64,000 nt of DNA from Volvariella volvacea V23 (GCA_000349905.1 KB722754.1:248001-312000); one strand, 5' to 3'; shown: positions 35,175 to 46,557, numbered from the stretch's first letter. Translations and numbers: made by a program. Notes: generated from the sequence alone by a model not told the origin.

Positions 35175-36637
35175 ATGGCAGAACACGCACTTACACTCAG
35201 TGCTAGCAGTATTTTTGACCTCCGCGGCGTGGTTGCTGTTGTAACTGGGGGAGGCACAGTAAGTGGTTTACGTTTGATCCTAGACTACGACAGCCCATCT
35301 GAGCATGGAACCATTTAACTTTGCTAGGGCATTGGATTGATGATCAGCACGACTTTAATGTCAAATGGAGCCAAAGTATATATCGTTGGTCCTCCAGGCA
35401 GCCTTGCGGAATTCGAGAGGTAGGGTTATTCTCTACCGCGATGTGATGTCACATCACTGAACTTCGCGTTGCTTTTATCGACCGGAACTATGCCAGGGTT
35501 GCAAAGCTATACAACGAAGCTGCAGGGAAGAGGACAAATGATTTGGGTGGAAGGCTGCACGCACTGGAAGCGGATGTACGGCGCAAGGTTCGTATGCCTA
35601 GTAATCTTGTCACTATATGCACTCACCCAAATCATTGTTTCTCTACTACGCCCCATATATGCGTAATTCTATTCACTTTATATTTATAGTCAGAAGCACG
35701 GCGGCTTGCAGGTGTCATAGAAGAACTCGAACCCAACGGCATCACAACCCTCTTCAACAACGCTGGTATCGCTTCCGGACACTTCAAACGCCCTTCAAAC
35801 GCCCTCACACCTTCACCGGATGTCACCGCACAAGATTATGTGCGGGAGATGTTTGACCCCGTCTCAGAGGAGGATTTCGGGAACGTTTATCACACGAATG
35901 CGGTCGGACCGTATTGGTTTAGCCTGGCATTTTTGCCATTGTTGGAGAAGTGGAAGAAGGCCCCGACACTGGCTGCGAGGAGGTTTGTGCCACAGATTAT
36001 CATGACCTCGAGTATGAATGGGTGGTCCAAGGTATGTTGAACGCTGTGTGTCATCTTGGTGTTAGAGAGCAAACTCGATTTTCCCTTCCTCGTTTAGGAT
36101 GCTGCGACGTGTGGTTTTTCGTTCCCATACATGTTCTCGAAGAGTGCAATTGGACATGCAACGGCCTCTTTTGCCCATGAACTCATTCCACTTGGAATTC
36201 GAGTGAATGGCATCGCTCCAGGTCTGCTCCTCCAGCTACTATTTCTCTCATCCCTATACTTATATCTCTGCAGGGTTGTTCATTACGCAGGTATGGACTT
36301 CGCCTTAATTCAACCCTGTCCATGTTCTCACATTCGATTGTCATCTTTCACAAAGATGTCATCTCCAGGGTCAACAGACGAACTAGGAAGAGGTCATCTA
36401 CATCTACCAGAAGGCGCGACACACTCGAGCTCGTTCACAGTGCCTACCGGCCAAACTGGTTCAGCCCGCGATATGGGTACTCTTGCATTGTTCTTGGTGG
36501 CAAACTGGTTTGTCAACGGCGAGACGGTGTTGATTGACGGTGGCGTAAGTTTTCATCGCTATGTGCAGATTCTCATTTAGACGATCTTGCTCACATTGAT
36601 TTTGCAGACTATGCTGGTCCATCCATCCTCGTATTGA
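35175..36637 (+). CDS. Short-chain dehydrogenase/reductase, array copy 4
   Basis: This is the most divergent member of the array: it begins MAEHALTLSASSIFDLRGVV, has PPGSLAEFER where the others have PNQADLDR, and carries an insertion of about eight residues (NALTPSPD) after FKRPS. The eight-exon plan and the 17-base exon (GLFITQ with neighbours) are kept. Cofactor loop TGGGTGIG, FNNAG, MTSSMNGW, YMFSKSAIGHAT and RVNGIAPG are intact, and the end reads TMLVHPSSY with stop at 36635-36637. It is presumed active; its differences in the substrate side of the fold suggest a different substrate from copies 1 and 3. Confidence 0.86.
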
Positions 36638-36884
36638 GCGGTTCCGCTGAGAAATATATCTTTGTTCATTAGATTATTGCATCTATAACACTTTCGACGT
36701 CCTAATTGTATCATCAAACTTATGCGCACGTTGATAGTTGCAAGTCTGTCTTATTCGAGTCTCGATCAATGCGGTGACTTGGAAGTCCACGCTTCTGACT
36801 TGTACATTAACGCACCAAAGGTATTCCAAGAGGACGAGACTGTACATATTATCCAGGTTTAGAGCATAGAAGCCATTGCGCCTA

Positions 36885-38843
36885 CTAATCTATCACCGCA
36901 GACGTACTACGCCCAACGTACATCGCGACGCATGTCCCCACAGCCAAAAACACCACTCTCCAATGTGAACACGCAAGACCAGCAATTCGGGTACCATCTC
37001 CAGGAGCAACCCACAACCAAAAACGCACGATCGCCATCAAACTGCCCATACCATAATCAGGCATTGGTATAACCATCTTCTCGGTCTCAATTTCGGCTTC
37101 GAACGACTTCCGAGATGCATACTCCGCTGCCAACCTACGCATATGGACATTGTACCACGTCATCTCGACTCCAGCGCCGACGAGCGGTATCTTCGGCAGC
37201 AAGTCAAAAAGCTTCTTTATGGCAAAGGAAGGAAGGTTATGGGGCTGATAAGGCTCAAACTGTGGTTCGGGTCTAAAGGGCTCGTCCAAGCGCGAGAGAT
37301 GGGTATCTTCTTTCCTTGTATCGGGGGTGACGCCATGTGCTTCGAGTCTAGCTTTAAGTAGTAATGGTAGATCAGGCGATAGGACGGAAGGTCTGCCCAT
37401 GCCGAGTAGGTGTGTGTGGTTCTGGGATAGGGCTGAGAGGAGTATTGAAGGTGTTCGGAGACCGCCGGTCAGAAGTATTAGTGGGGGACCACGACCATGA
37501 GAAGGGGCGAGGTCGGGGCTTATAGAATGCGATGATGGTGATGGAACCAGTGATGGCGGGAGTGCTTGGGAAGTGTTTGAGGGGTGGAGGGTTTGTAGTG
37601 CGAGTTTGGAAAAACGGGAGAAGAGAGCTTGTCGGGTTGATTTTGTGTGCGTCATGAAATCTAGAGATAGGAAGTTGGGAAGCGCCGATGTTAAATAGAC
37701 TTTTATCCTCCGAGGGGCTAGAGGACAGCACTCACCAGGTCGTTCGTAATCGCCACCACTGATTTCAATGAAGTCTACAACTCCCCACGTTGAGATTTCC
37801 CTGAGATGTCCGATAGCTTCTGCTTCTGCTACTGCCGACGACTCGGCCCCTTGAACATAATCACCAGCATTGAACTTGATTCCGAGGACGAATTTAGATG
37901 GGACTTTTTCTCTGATGGAAATGCAAATTCGATGGAGCAGTCGGAGGGCATTTGTACCGGAACAGGAGTAGTCATCTGTTCTGTGGTTGGTCTAAGTAAA
38001 GGAAATTGTAAGCTAACACGGGATACGTCATGAAGCGAAAAAACGAACCTTTGGTGAGATGAATTGAGCGAGTAGGTCTGTCAAAGTTCCTAGCATTGAG
38101 TACATTCATTAGTCGAGAAAATACGGCTAAAGATCCAACTCACATCCATGAGCCGCATGCAGTTCGACGCCGTCAAACCCAGACTCGTAAGCGACCATAG
38201 CGCCTCTAACAAACTGCTCTACTACTTCATTAATGTCTTCCTTCGTCATTGCTCGGGGCTTTGGGAATGCAAGATCAAAAACAATTCGAGAAGCCAGAGT
38301 TGCGTCCTTTGGTTGCATATGGACCGCACTTGGAGCTAAGGGTGGCTCGAATAGATAACGACCGCCGAGAACGATGGACGACTGTCTTCCTGCGTGGCTG
38401 AGTTGCATTATGGCCAGTGTTGGGTGGCGAGGATAAGTGGTACATGCTCCGGAGTGCTGTTCAGCTGTAGTTTGCGAGTTGTGGATGCATCGTGCTAAGT
38501 GACGAAATGGTGCGAGAGTCTCCTCCGTGAGGGTTTTGGGTACGACCATGTCACGGCCGAGAGTGAGATGTGTGGAAGAAACTTGTACGTTTCCAGTAAT
38601 GACCATAGCCCAGTCGTAGTTTGCCCATGTAGAATACAGATTGTAATGGTGCTGGTTAGGTGGGCCGCCGCCGAACGAGGCAAAGTGTTCGTACATGGCA
38701 ACCTAAGCGTTTTCAGTTCTAAAGATGTAGGTGCATTCAGGTAAAATTCAAAGCACCTTGACCAACCTGTTTCTGAGAATACGTCCGCATGGTAGTGGGA
38801 TGCTCGTGAATGGGTCCGGGGAGTTTTGATGAGACGACGACAT
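36885..38843 (-). CDS. Old Yellow Enzyme-like NADH:flavin oxidoreductase
   Basis: This FMN-dependent TIM-barrel ene-reductase starts MSSSHQNSPDPF at 38843; exon 1 (38843-38763) ends PLPCGRILRNRL and joins VAMYEHFASFGG at 38702. Landmarks in order are LAIMQLSHAGRQ, GFDGVELHAAHG joined over an intron to YLLAQFISPK, then NHRTDDYS, VLGIKFNAGDYV, DFIEISGGDYERP, LLTGGLRT and LLGMGRPSVL. HAAHG and N-x-R-x-D-x-Y bind substrate and flavin in the family, which reduces activated alkenes or other electron-poor substrates with NAD(P)H. A C-terminal extension includes SHWRVVFLAVGTCVAMYVG, a probable membrane segment not found in soluble OYEs. Stop is at 36885-36887. It is convergent with SDR copy 4, 247 bases apart. 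Confidence 0.85.
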
Positions 38844-39711
38844 GCTCAAGGCAAGACCAGCCAAATTCAACAACCGCAAATACGCTCCCACGACGACGAA
38901 CGTTCTTCGACTCCCTCGACTTCCCCGCTACCCGCTCACATTGACCTCGGTCGAAACAAATGGAGCAACCATCAGAGCCTGCGACAAACGTTTGTTTGAT
39001 GAATTGTGGCAGTCGGCTCTGCTCGAGCACCTCCGGCCTTCAATGCAAAAAAACCCACAGATTTAGTACCCCGAATGTAGGCACCATCCAGGATGCTTAG
39101 CATCCAATTTGGCACTGTAACTAAGCCTTAGCCTTTGATGGGGTACGTACCAAGGATCATGGGAATCTGGGAGCCCGAGCATATCCGTTGACGTCGTACC
39201 ATATCCACCAGGGCCTGTCTTGTGATCCTCAACGCTGATGGCTAACGCGCCCAAAATCCCTGGCCAAATGGCTTCCTCGACTCCTTGACAGGCATCTTAT
39301 GCTACCAGTATGGAAGAATTACCGGACGATAAGCAACATCAAGCGCTCTCGGGGCAAAGCAGATCCTTCTTCAACCATCACCGGATCAATTCATAAACAT
39401 AGCTCAGGCCTTCAACTGAAAAACCCACAATCTACCCATGCAGCCCTCATGCGTCGTACCTTCACTTGATGGTTCCTTTCCACTATCGAATTTTGTTTGG
39501 CACATGTTTATCTCCAATGTGGTTCACTGGTCTTGGCAAGAAGATTGCGAGAGACGAACAGCATGCTTCTGATCAATATTACCATTCTACCGACCAATGC
39601 CAGCCCCAATCTTCAGTTCATATAAATATCTCGGCTGGCTAGACGTTGCGACAGGTCCCCTCTGTTCCTTGTCATCTTCGCCACCGATTCACAAGTTGAG
39701 GCCCCAGTAAA
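38844..39711. other. Intergenic between divergent genes
   Basis: This holds the promoters of the oxidoreductase (minus) and the nucleotidase (plus). No further gene is recognised. Confidence 0.45.
39621..39628 (+). promoter_or_regulatory. TATA box of the 5'-nucleotidase gene
   Basis: TATAAATA is found 84 bases before the ATG, a normal distance for a fungal gene with a short leader. Confidence 0.6.
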
Positions 39712-41466
39712 ATGCGAGTCCTCGTCCCTTCTTTAATATCTCTTGCTGCCCTGGGTGCAACTGGGGTAAGCGCGAACCCCGATCCCAAGGTCGATTATCT
39801 GGTATCTCGGGATACCCAACACGACAAACGTGGACTATTGAGTGGATTGTTCGACCATCTCTTCCCTAAAACCTACAATATCTCTTTCTACCATGTCAAC
39901 GATGTCCACGCGTGAGTATGGTCTTCTCCGTCTACTAAACTGAGGCTAACCGGATAAATGCACCTCAGCCACTTGGACGAGTTCAGAAGCAGCGGGTCGT
40001 CCTGCACCGACCCAACTCGCGGTTGCGTCGGTGGTTACTCTCGCATCAAATCTGTTGTTTCCAAAGGACGTCGGCTTCACAAGAACTCCCTCTTCCTCAA
40101 CGCCGGTGACGAATTCCAGGGCACACTCTTCCACAGCCTCTATAGGGGCTACGCTTCGGCTCAAATCCTCAACCAACTCGATTTCGACGCAATGACGCTT
40201 GGAAACCACGAATTTGACGAAGGAGACGATGTCCTCGCCAATTTCATCCAAAACCTCACCTTCCCTGTCATTGCTAGCAACATCGAGACCAACAACAGAA
40301 AGTTGGCAAAGGGCTTGATAAAGTATAAGCTTTTCCCTCAGCACTCCTTGGGTATCGTCGCTGTTACCACCGATACCACTCCAGATATTTCCAATCCTGG
40401 TCCCGGAACAACCTTCACCCCACCGGTTCAAGCTGTCCAAGAAACCGTTAACTACATCAAAAGGAAATTCCCCTACATTAAACGCCTCGTTGCCCTCACT
40501 CACATCGGGTACGACCAAGATATCCTCCTCGCTCGTCAGACTCGTGGCGTCAATCTCATCATCGGGGGTCACTCCCACACCCTTCTCGGTTCTATGGCCG
40601 GTGCTCTAGGCCCCTACCCAACGATCGAGAAGAACTTGGACAACGAAGAAGTCTTCGTCGTAACCTCTTATCGCTGGGGTGAATACCTCGGATACATTGA
40701 CATCGCCTACGACCGACTATCCGGTAAAATTGTAGGATACACCGGAGCACCCATCCACCTCACCAACACCACTGCTCAAGACGCTAAGCTCCAGAAGCAA
40801 GTCGATAAGCTAGCTGAGCCTTTCGGAGAATTCGCCGGTCGCGTGCTCGGTGTTACACTGCAAACCCTCGTTCAGTCCACTTGCCAGACTCAGGAGTGTA
40901 CCTTGGGAGATTTCACGGCCGACGCGATATTGGCGTATCGCACTGATGCCGGTGCTGCCGTCGATTTGGCCATCATGAACGCTGGTGGTATCCGAGCTGA
41001 GATTGATCCTGGTAACATTACCCTCCAAACCGCTTTGGAGGTTTTCCCTTTCGGCAACACCGTCGTTGAGTTGACATTCACTGGTGCCGACTTATGGAAG
41101 ATCCTCGAAGGTACTATTTCCCGCGTCTCGGTATTCAACGGCCGTCCCGTCACCTCTGGCGCTCAGTGGTCGTCCACCCTCCGCCTCACCTACAACCCCA
41201 ACAATGAGGTCGGCCGACGAGTCATCAGCATCGAAATTGGAGGGGAGCCCTTGGATCCTGCGAGAGAGTACAGAGTTGCGACGATTGACTTCTTGGCCGG
41301 TGGTGGTGACAACTTCTGGGAGCCAGGAATGGGAGGGCCGTATGTTGCTTTGAGAGGGTTGGATGATGTTTGGGCCGAGCAGGTTGGGTTGAAGAGTCCG
41401 TTGAATGTGGAGTTGGATGGAAGGTATAGCGTTACTCAAGAGACTGTGCCCGAGTACCAGTACTAA
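39712..41466 (+). CDS. Secreted 5'-nucleotidase / metallophosphoesterase
   Basis: Two exons (39712-39911 and 39969-41466) encode 565 residues. A signal peptide (MRVLVPSLISLAALGATGVS) predicts secretion. The N-terminal calcineurin-like domain binds two metal ions through YHVNDVHAH, AGDEFQGT, TLGNHEFDEGD, THIGYDQD and IGGHSHT. The C-terminal domain has GDFTADAILAYRTDAGAAVD, IMNAGGIRAEID, FPFGNTVVELTFTGADLWKI and VATIDFLAGGGDNF, which form the nucleotide site. The family hydrolyses nucleoside monophosphates and related esters outside the cell for phosphate and purine salvage. No C-terminal GPI signal is evident, so it is probably soluble or wall-associated. Codon use is GC-richer at third positions than in neighbouring F-box genes, suggesting higher expression. 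Confidence 0.9.
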
Positions 41467-41740
41467 ATGTCGGTATTGGGTCCTCATCTGAGGGGGTATG
41501 GGTATTGGTGCCGTGAATGGGAGAGCTAGATGTGTGCGGTGTAAGAGGTAATTAGATGTGCCTTGCCAACACTCCCATTAACGTTCAACACCCACAAAAG
41601 TCTCACTCGTTCTCCTTCTCGTTCCTTATGTATGTTTAATTTCAAGTAGTCTATTTAAACTCGTATTTATATCTATCAGCACTCAACCCTACATTCAACC
41701 AAAAGCGACTTGGGCAGACCGCACATCAATTTATTGTCAT

Positions 41741-41929
41741 TTGAATACTACAGGAGAACGAGCGCTACTACTCCATCTGAGTTCATGTTGTTGGTTGATG
41801 GATGGAGTCGAAATTTGCTATGGCAAGCCGATGCAGGAGACAATAGAGCAGACACTGGTCGAGCAGCTTCAGGGAATTGGTGGTGAGTTTTCTGGTCGTA
41901 CTGACGGGGAACGCTTGAGTATAATATAA
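41741..41929 (+). pseudogene. C-terminal relic of the second F-box-like family
   Basis: The frame reads LHLSSCCWLMDGVEICYGKP, then EQTLVEQLQGIGGEFSGR and TDGERL. This aligns with the last 60 residues of the F-box-like protein at 21776-23548 (HRTSCGRLLERMAIYYDKET, then EQALVQQLRGIVKEFRR and ADGKRL). No upstream part of that family precedes it. It ends about 100 bases before the assembly gap, and it lies on the plus strand while the complete copy is on the minus strand. Confidence 0.65.
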
Positions 41930-42681
41930 CCGTATCGAGGCCCGAGTTTGGTTCTCCCTTACACAGTTGTGGTATTGATTTGTGGTATCAGTAATGCTTG
42001 AATTCTATACGATTCTACCTAAACTTNNNNNNNNNNNNNNNNNNNNNNNNNNNNNNNNNNNNNNNNNNNNNNNNNNNNNNNNNNNNNNNNNNNNNNNNNN
42101 NNNNNNNNNNNNNNNNNNNNNNNNNNGCTATGATTTAAATATACTACCACCTGTGTTGTCGATTAGGACTTCTCTCGCCGCAGTACATTGCAGTCAAGTG
42201 GTTGTCGCTGGCCACAAATTTTCAGCTATTAATGATGGTTACGATTGTGCGACAGAATCTCCAGGGATTGTTCATTCGGCTTCTCGGGGCCATGATGCCC
42301 CACTCTCCCTCTACCATGCCAAATTATTATGAAATATATGCTAACTGACAACCAAACTAAACTCATGTGAAAGCAAGCACCGACTAGCCCCCCACAGGTT
42401 GTGGACGCAGACAAAGACATGGAGCCCCAGTCCCGTTGGTAATGATGTTGCCGACATCTCATGTTGATAAGCGCATCCTAATTAGCATACTATGTACCCA
42501 CTATAGCCTTTTTAGAGCAACTCTGTTAGGTGCATTGTTGTCTTCGCCAGTCAAGAGATTACCTCCAATTAGCCTTTCGCTTTGTACACCCTCAAAGTGC
42601 AGAGACTACTATCGGGTACAGACCTACTATTACATTGACAATGCAAAATGTCTAAACGAACCATTTCAACCAAAACGGCCT
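41930..42681. other. Intergenic around the gap, no gene seen
   Basis: Apart from the run of N, the sequence has no recognisable gene. Confidence 0.45.
42027..42126. other. Assembly gap of 100 N
   Basis: Exactly 100 N are present, the usual placeholder for a gap of unknown size, so the true distance and any genes inside are unknown. Confidence 0.98.
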
Positions 42682-44442
42682 TTACGAAATGGACCTGAAC
42701 CTGTTTAACGGATAGCGTTCTTCAAGGCCTGGAATACGGTCAGTTGATTTTTCAGACGAAAGCAGCGGCTCCTCCAAGCGTCCAGAGGTCGTGGTGTCAG
42801 TCGGTGGAAATGATATCTCCCATCTCACCGTCTCCCACCACCGGAAATTAATATTAATCGGCACTACAATCCCGAGCCATGTCAGTGCGCATCTTCGAAT
42901 GAAAACATTCTCCGAGATATTTTTTATTCGCTCGTCAAGGTATTCGTTCGCGGTGTTAGCACCGCCAGTGCCAGCCGGGGGATCGTCAGCTAGTAGCCAC
43001 TTGATCTTGAACCTTTGCAGCCGAGGCATTTCTGTAACATAGTCGAGGATACGCTGACAGCGCTCAGGCGTGAGAGCCCAGCTCGGGGGTGCAACGATTT
43101 CGAGGATTGTAAGCCTGGTAAAGGTCGATGGGAGAGGCCATGTCGACGGGTTGATTGCTATACCATCCCACTCCAATGTATTCGGTGTGTCCCAACGTCT
43201 GTGGAATTGGAGTTCTGGAATCAGACTGAGGGAGATGAGAGAGGATGTGTGGCTGGGGAGAACTTTTGGCAAGAAGGATGCAGAGAGCATTGTAGGAGGA
43301 AGTTGAAAGTTGGATTCCCAGTGAGATAGCCCACTATAGGACGCAAGGTACTCGGCAAGTAAGTTTGAAGCGCCGTAGCGCAGTGTGAGCGTCGTGAGTC
43401 GCGCGCCGGAGGCTTTGAGTATCACCCATAAGCGGTCCAGATTGATAGGATCTTCGGATCTGCGATGTATGCTTGGGGTAATGCTGAGCTCCATAAGATA
43501 TGGGAGTTTGGGCGAAAAAGAGCGGTGTGGCTGTAACAACGGCGAAGAGGCTGATGGGTGCTTTGGCTGCAAATCGTCTGGCCGTGGTGCATCAGGAAGA
43601 GATCCTTCGATGCATATTTTCTGAACGACGAGTTGATCGAGTTGCGCAGGAAATATTTCTTCCCATTTGCAAATCGGATGTGGTGCATGGCATCTGAGTG
43701 ATAGAGACCGAAGATCTAGATTGTGGATGACAATATCGCCTAAAAATGGGGTCGCGGGCTCATCTAATCGATGACCCGAGTCCCTAGCGCAACGAACGTC
43801 AATGTCCAGACTTTGCAAGCTCGAGATGGATTGAACTGCTTGGGATATGGGATATACCGCTTGGGCCTCGCACGGAGCGTATAAAGAAAGTTGAGCAAGT
43901 CCGCCATTGCCACTCGTGACCTGATGAACAGTCCGCCACAGCTTATCCATAACCATCGGGTAGATCGAACATTGACCCTCAAATCTCCTAACAGTCCAAT
44001 GAATATAAAGACATTTCAACGACCTATACCTGCTCAACTCGTCCCAAAACAGTTGTAATTGCTCAACAATGCTGTGCGCGGCCTCGAGCGTCTGCAGCTC
44101 ACTGGCAGAGTCGACGAAGAAGAAGAAAGTCCCAACACTGGATATGAAGGGTAAAAAGACATCCGGCGCTGGTGCTGGCACCAACGGTTCTTCTGGAATC
44201 AACTTGCCCAGACAAAATCTGGCCAGTACATTGTTAGATGCTTCACCAGCTCCCCATGCGAATCCGGTCGTATTGACGGCGTATTGGGTGAAGAACGCGT
44301 GGAGGCGACGGGAAGTGAGGCGCAACGACAGGGTGGTTCGTTTTTTCGACACTTCATCCGTGTTTATGAATTCCTGAATGCGGGTGAGGACTTCATTAGG
44401 GCAGCGCTCGAATGCAGAGAGAGGATCGTTGGTATTGTCCAT
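42682..44442 (-). CDS. Divergent F-box protein
   Basis: A single uninterrupted frame of 586 residues starts MDNTNDPLSAFERCPNEVLT, so the start is fixed by the family's F-box motif. It aligns with the copies at 6795 and 19554 along its length (LYIHWTVRRF, WEEIFPAQLDQLVVQ, YGASNLLAEYLASYSGLSHW, EWDGIAINPSTWP, ILDYVTEMPRL) and ends EERYPLNRFRSIS. The last family block is shortened: relatives continue with about 15 acidic residues. It should be an SCF ubiquitin ligase receptor of unknown target. It is the only member of the family in the right half of the window, on the opposite strand from the others. Confidence 0.85.
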   Translation of the reverse strand: MDNTNDPLSAFERCPNEVLTRIQEFINTDEVSKKRTTLSLRLTSRRLHAFFTQYAVNTTGFAWGAGEASNNVLARFCLGKLIPEEPLVPAPAPDVFLPFISSVGTFFFFVDSASELQTLEAAHSIVEQLQLFWDELSRYRSLKCLYIHWTVRRFEGQCSIYPMVMDKLWRTVHQVTSGNGGLAQLSLYAPCEAQAVYPISQAVQSISSLQSLDIDVRCARDSGHRLDEPATPFLGDIVIHNLDLRSLSLRCHAPHPICKWEEIFPAQLDQLVVQKICIEGSLPDAPRPDDLQPKHPSASSPLLQPHRSFSPKLPYLMELSITPSIHRRSEDPINLDRLWVILKASGARLTTLTLRYGASNLLAEYLASYSGLSHWESNFQLPPTMLSASFLPKVLPSHTSSLISLSLIPELQFHRRWDTPNTLEWDGIAINPSTWPLPSTFTRLTILEIVAPPSWALTPERCQRILDYVTEMPRLQRFKIKWLLADDPPAGTGGANTANEYLDERIKNISENVFIRRCALTWLGIVVPININFRWWETVRWEISFPPTDTTTSGRLEEPLLSSEKSTDRIPGLEERYPLNRFRSIS

Positions 44443-44705
44443 GCGATGTCGACTTCGAGCCCGTCAGTTAAAATATCGAAATGGGCATGTTGACCGGCAA
44501 TTGCCGATATAGTGTTTGCCCCTTGGGGTCCCAATTTTAATTTATAGTGTTGGTGGCGAAACCTGGCGAGGAAATAAAAATTTAAAATAATGCTAGCTGG
44601 TTGGAACTTGTCAGAAAGGTCGTCTCTTGATACGATACACGTCCTCTACACTCCTGTCTGCTATCTGTATCTTAATCCACCATCACACTCCTTAATTCAA
44701 AACCA

Positions 44706-45198
44706 ATGTCTTCTGCTGGCGGCAAGCAACCCGACAAATTGGTCAAAGAAAGCCTCACATTTGTGAGCAAAAATGCCAAAACTAAGAGATGGACAGTCTC
44801 TTGCAATAACCCAGCATCAATGTTGACCAAGTGGAATCCCTCACAACGGAATGAACCCTCAATGCTTCCCCTTTTCACCTCATGCAGAGTATGAAAACAG
44901 TGCTGAGCCAGAAAACATGGCCAGCTTCAACTTCGACGAGTTCTATGAAGCCTTGAATCGTGCTCCTGGTGTTAACGAGATGGATAGGCCAGAAGTTGCA
45001 GAGACTCTCGCTAAAGCCCTAGAAGAAAGGGCTGGGGAAGGTCTTGATTCCACTGTTCCGGTGGGTGAGGTGTACGACTTCAAAGAGTTTGAGAGGGTTA
45101 AGGTGAGTGCTGCAGATGGATTAGCTGTGCAGCAAGATGTCAGCGCCGAAGCACAAGATTGGGATCTCGAAGGTATGATGGAGTTGCTAGGACTTTGA
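44706..45198 (+). CDS. Small hypothetical protein, model uncertain
   Basis: Two overlapping frames may be exons of one gene. The first, from ATG 44706, reads MSSAGGKQPDKLVKESLTFV and KTKRWTVSCN, faintly like the start of a BED-type zinc finger. The second, from ATG 44851 to a stop at 45196-45198, encodes an acidic 115-residue product with FNFDEFYEALNRAPGVNEMD, EVAETLAKALEERAG and a C-terminal WDLEGMMELLGL. I do not recognise the family and could not find a convincing splice joining them. The second frame may simply be the gene. It is divergent from the F-box gene 263 bases away. Confidence 0.35.
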
Positions 45199-45490
45199 TT
45201 AAGGTGTATCTGGACTGGCCCAATGCTATATACCTGTGTGCAGTGGACGATGCCCACCTCGCCACTGTGCCACCTTTCGCCACTAGCGGTCACTAATCGT
45301 GACTATATACCTTGCTTGCGATCCGTTTTCGGTTTCAAACCGCGTGTTTTCTTAATTTGGCATTGGCGGTGTTCTCCTTCACTACGGTATCGTGGATCCT
45401 GGTTTGCGCGATCCGTGCACATATCGTCAGTCAAGATAAAGTAGTCTCACGGCCTGGCGGACCGTCAAATTTCCAAGCACAAGATAAAAC

Positions 45491-45547
45491 TTGAGAATAA
45501 TGATATGCGTTGAGAATAATGATATGCGTTGAGAATAATAATATGCG
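45491..45547. repeat. 19-base tandem repeat, three units
   Basis: Three head-to-tail units of TTGAGAATAATGATATGCG start at 45491, 45510 and 45529; the third differs by one base (AATAATAAT). It is a small minisatellite. Confidence 0.95.
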
Positions 45548-45613
45548 GCAACTTGATACGACGACAGTTGCAAGAGCCCAATATAGATCTGTCTGAGATA
45601 AAGCAACACAAAC

Positions 45614-45796
45614 AGACTTGCATGAAGGCTCGAAAACACAAACAAGAATTGCCAAATAGGTACAAATGTAGTCTCGAGAGCTGCCAAACCACTACAAACA
45701 AGCTTGCATGAAGTCTCGATTTGACAAACAAGAACAGCCAAATGCTTGCAAACATCCTTACAGATCCGTGGTTACAGATCCGTGGGGGGTCAAGTG
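45614..45796. repeat. Imperfect dispersed and tandem direct repeats
   Basis: A unit of about 45 bases (GCTTGCATGAAG...CTCG...ACAAACAAGAA...GCCAAAT) occurs near 45615 and again near 45701. Just after, TTACAGATCCGTGG is repeated twice in tandem at 45769 and 45783. Their origin is unknown; they could be remains of a small non-coding element. Confidence 0.7.
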
Positions 45797-46557
45797 ACCT
45801 TGGCAAGCAAGGTAATGACCTGGCGCGTGACGTGGCATCTGCGCCAGGCGCGGCGAGACCTTGTTTGCGTTTCGCCACCAATACTAGGGACTCCCAAATC
45901 GACAATCTCAACGATAACCCCGGACGACAACACCATTCACAAGCTACTCTAAAAGCCTCATCCACCTGCCACCCCGCGTGACACAGCTCGGAACAACCGA
46001 ACACACAAGTCAGCGGCTAAACCAGTCATTGGACAACTCGTCCCTCTCGCCACGAGGATGGTCTCAACCAGAATTTCCAACGCCCCACCTTATCAACGTC
46101 AAATAGGTCTAGGCGCAGTGACAGGGACTCAAAGGAAATATCATAGAGCTACTGACGATACACAATGCATTTTTCCTTGTTAAAAATAAGATAGAGACGC
46201 GAGTTTCAAGAATCGTGATGAATGAGCATAGATGTGGTCTGGATGTGTTGCCTAATCGATTGAGAATCAAAGGGGAAGGGAGCCAAGGATGATCACTGAT
46301 TAGAATGTCCCATGGTGATGCGGATGTGGGTGAACAGACACAGGGTAGGGGCAGGGGGATGGATGCACAAGTCGTAAGAGGCAAAAATGACAAGAAATAC
46401 GAGTGGTGATGATAGATGCCGTTATGAAAAAAAGAAATGGAGTAATGGTACACTAACAGTCTAATGCTGGGAGTGGGTGTGAACACGCAGATAAGGTAAT
46501 AAGAATGAAACTCTAGGGTAAGAAGTAAAAGGACAAAAGAAAAACGAGACGAGTCCC

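Larger units (their letters stand above)
45199..46557. other. Repeat-bearing intergenic region
   Basis: No gene is recognised. The region carries several short direct repeats (annotated separately) and lies downstream of the perilipin-like gene's 3' end. Confidence 0.5.

Noticed and set aside
39946..40578. A 210-codon minus-strand frame
   Set aside because: It is the antisense of the 5'-nucleotidase exon, whose sense strand has all catalytic motifs; its openness follows from codon bias.
44706..44850. A BED zinc finger or hAT transposase remnant (KTKRWTVSCN)
   Set aside because: Only one Cys of a finger is visible and no transposase core or terminal repeats are nearby, so only a hypothetical protein is reported.
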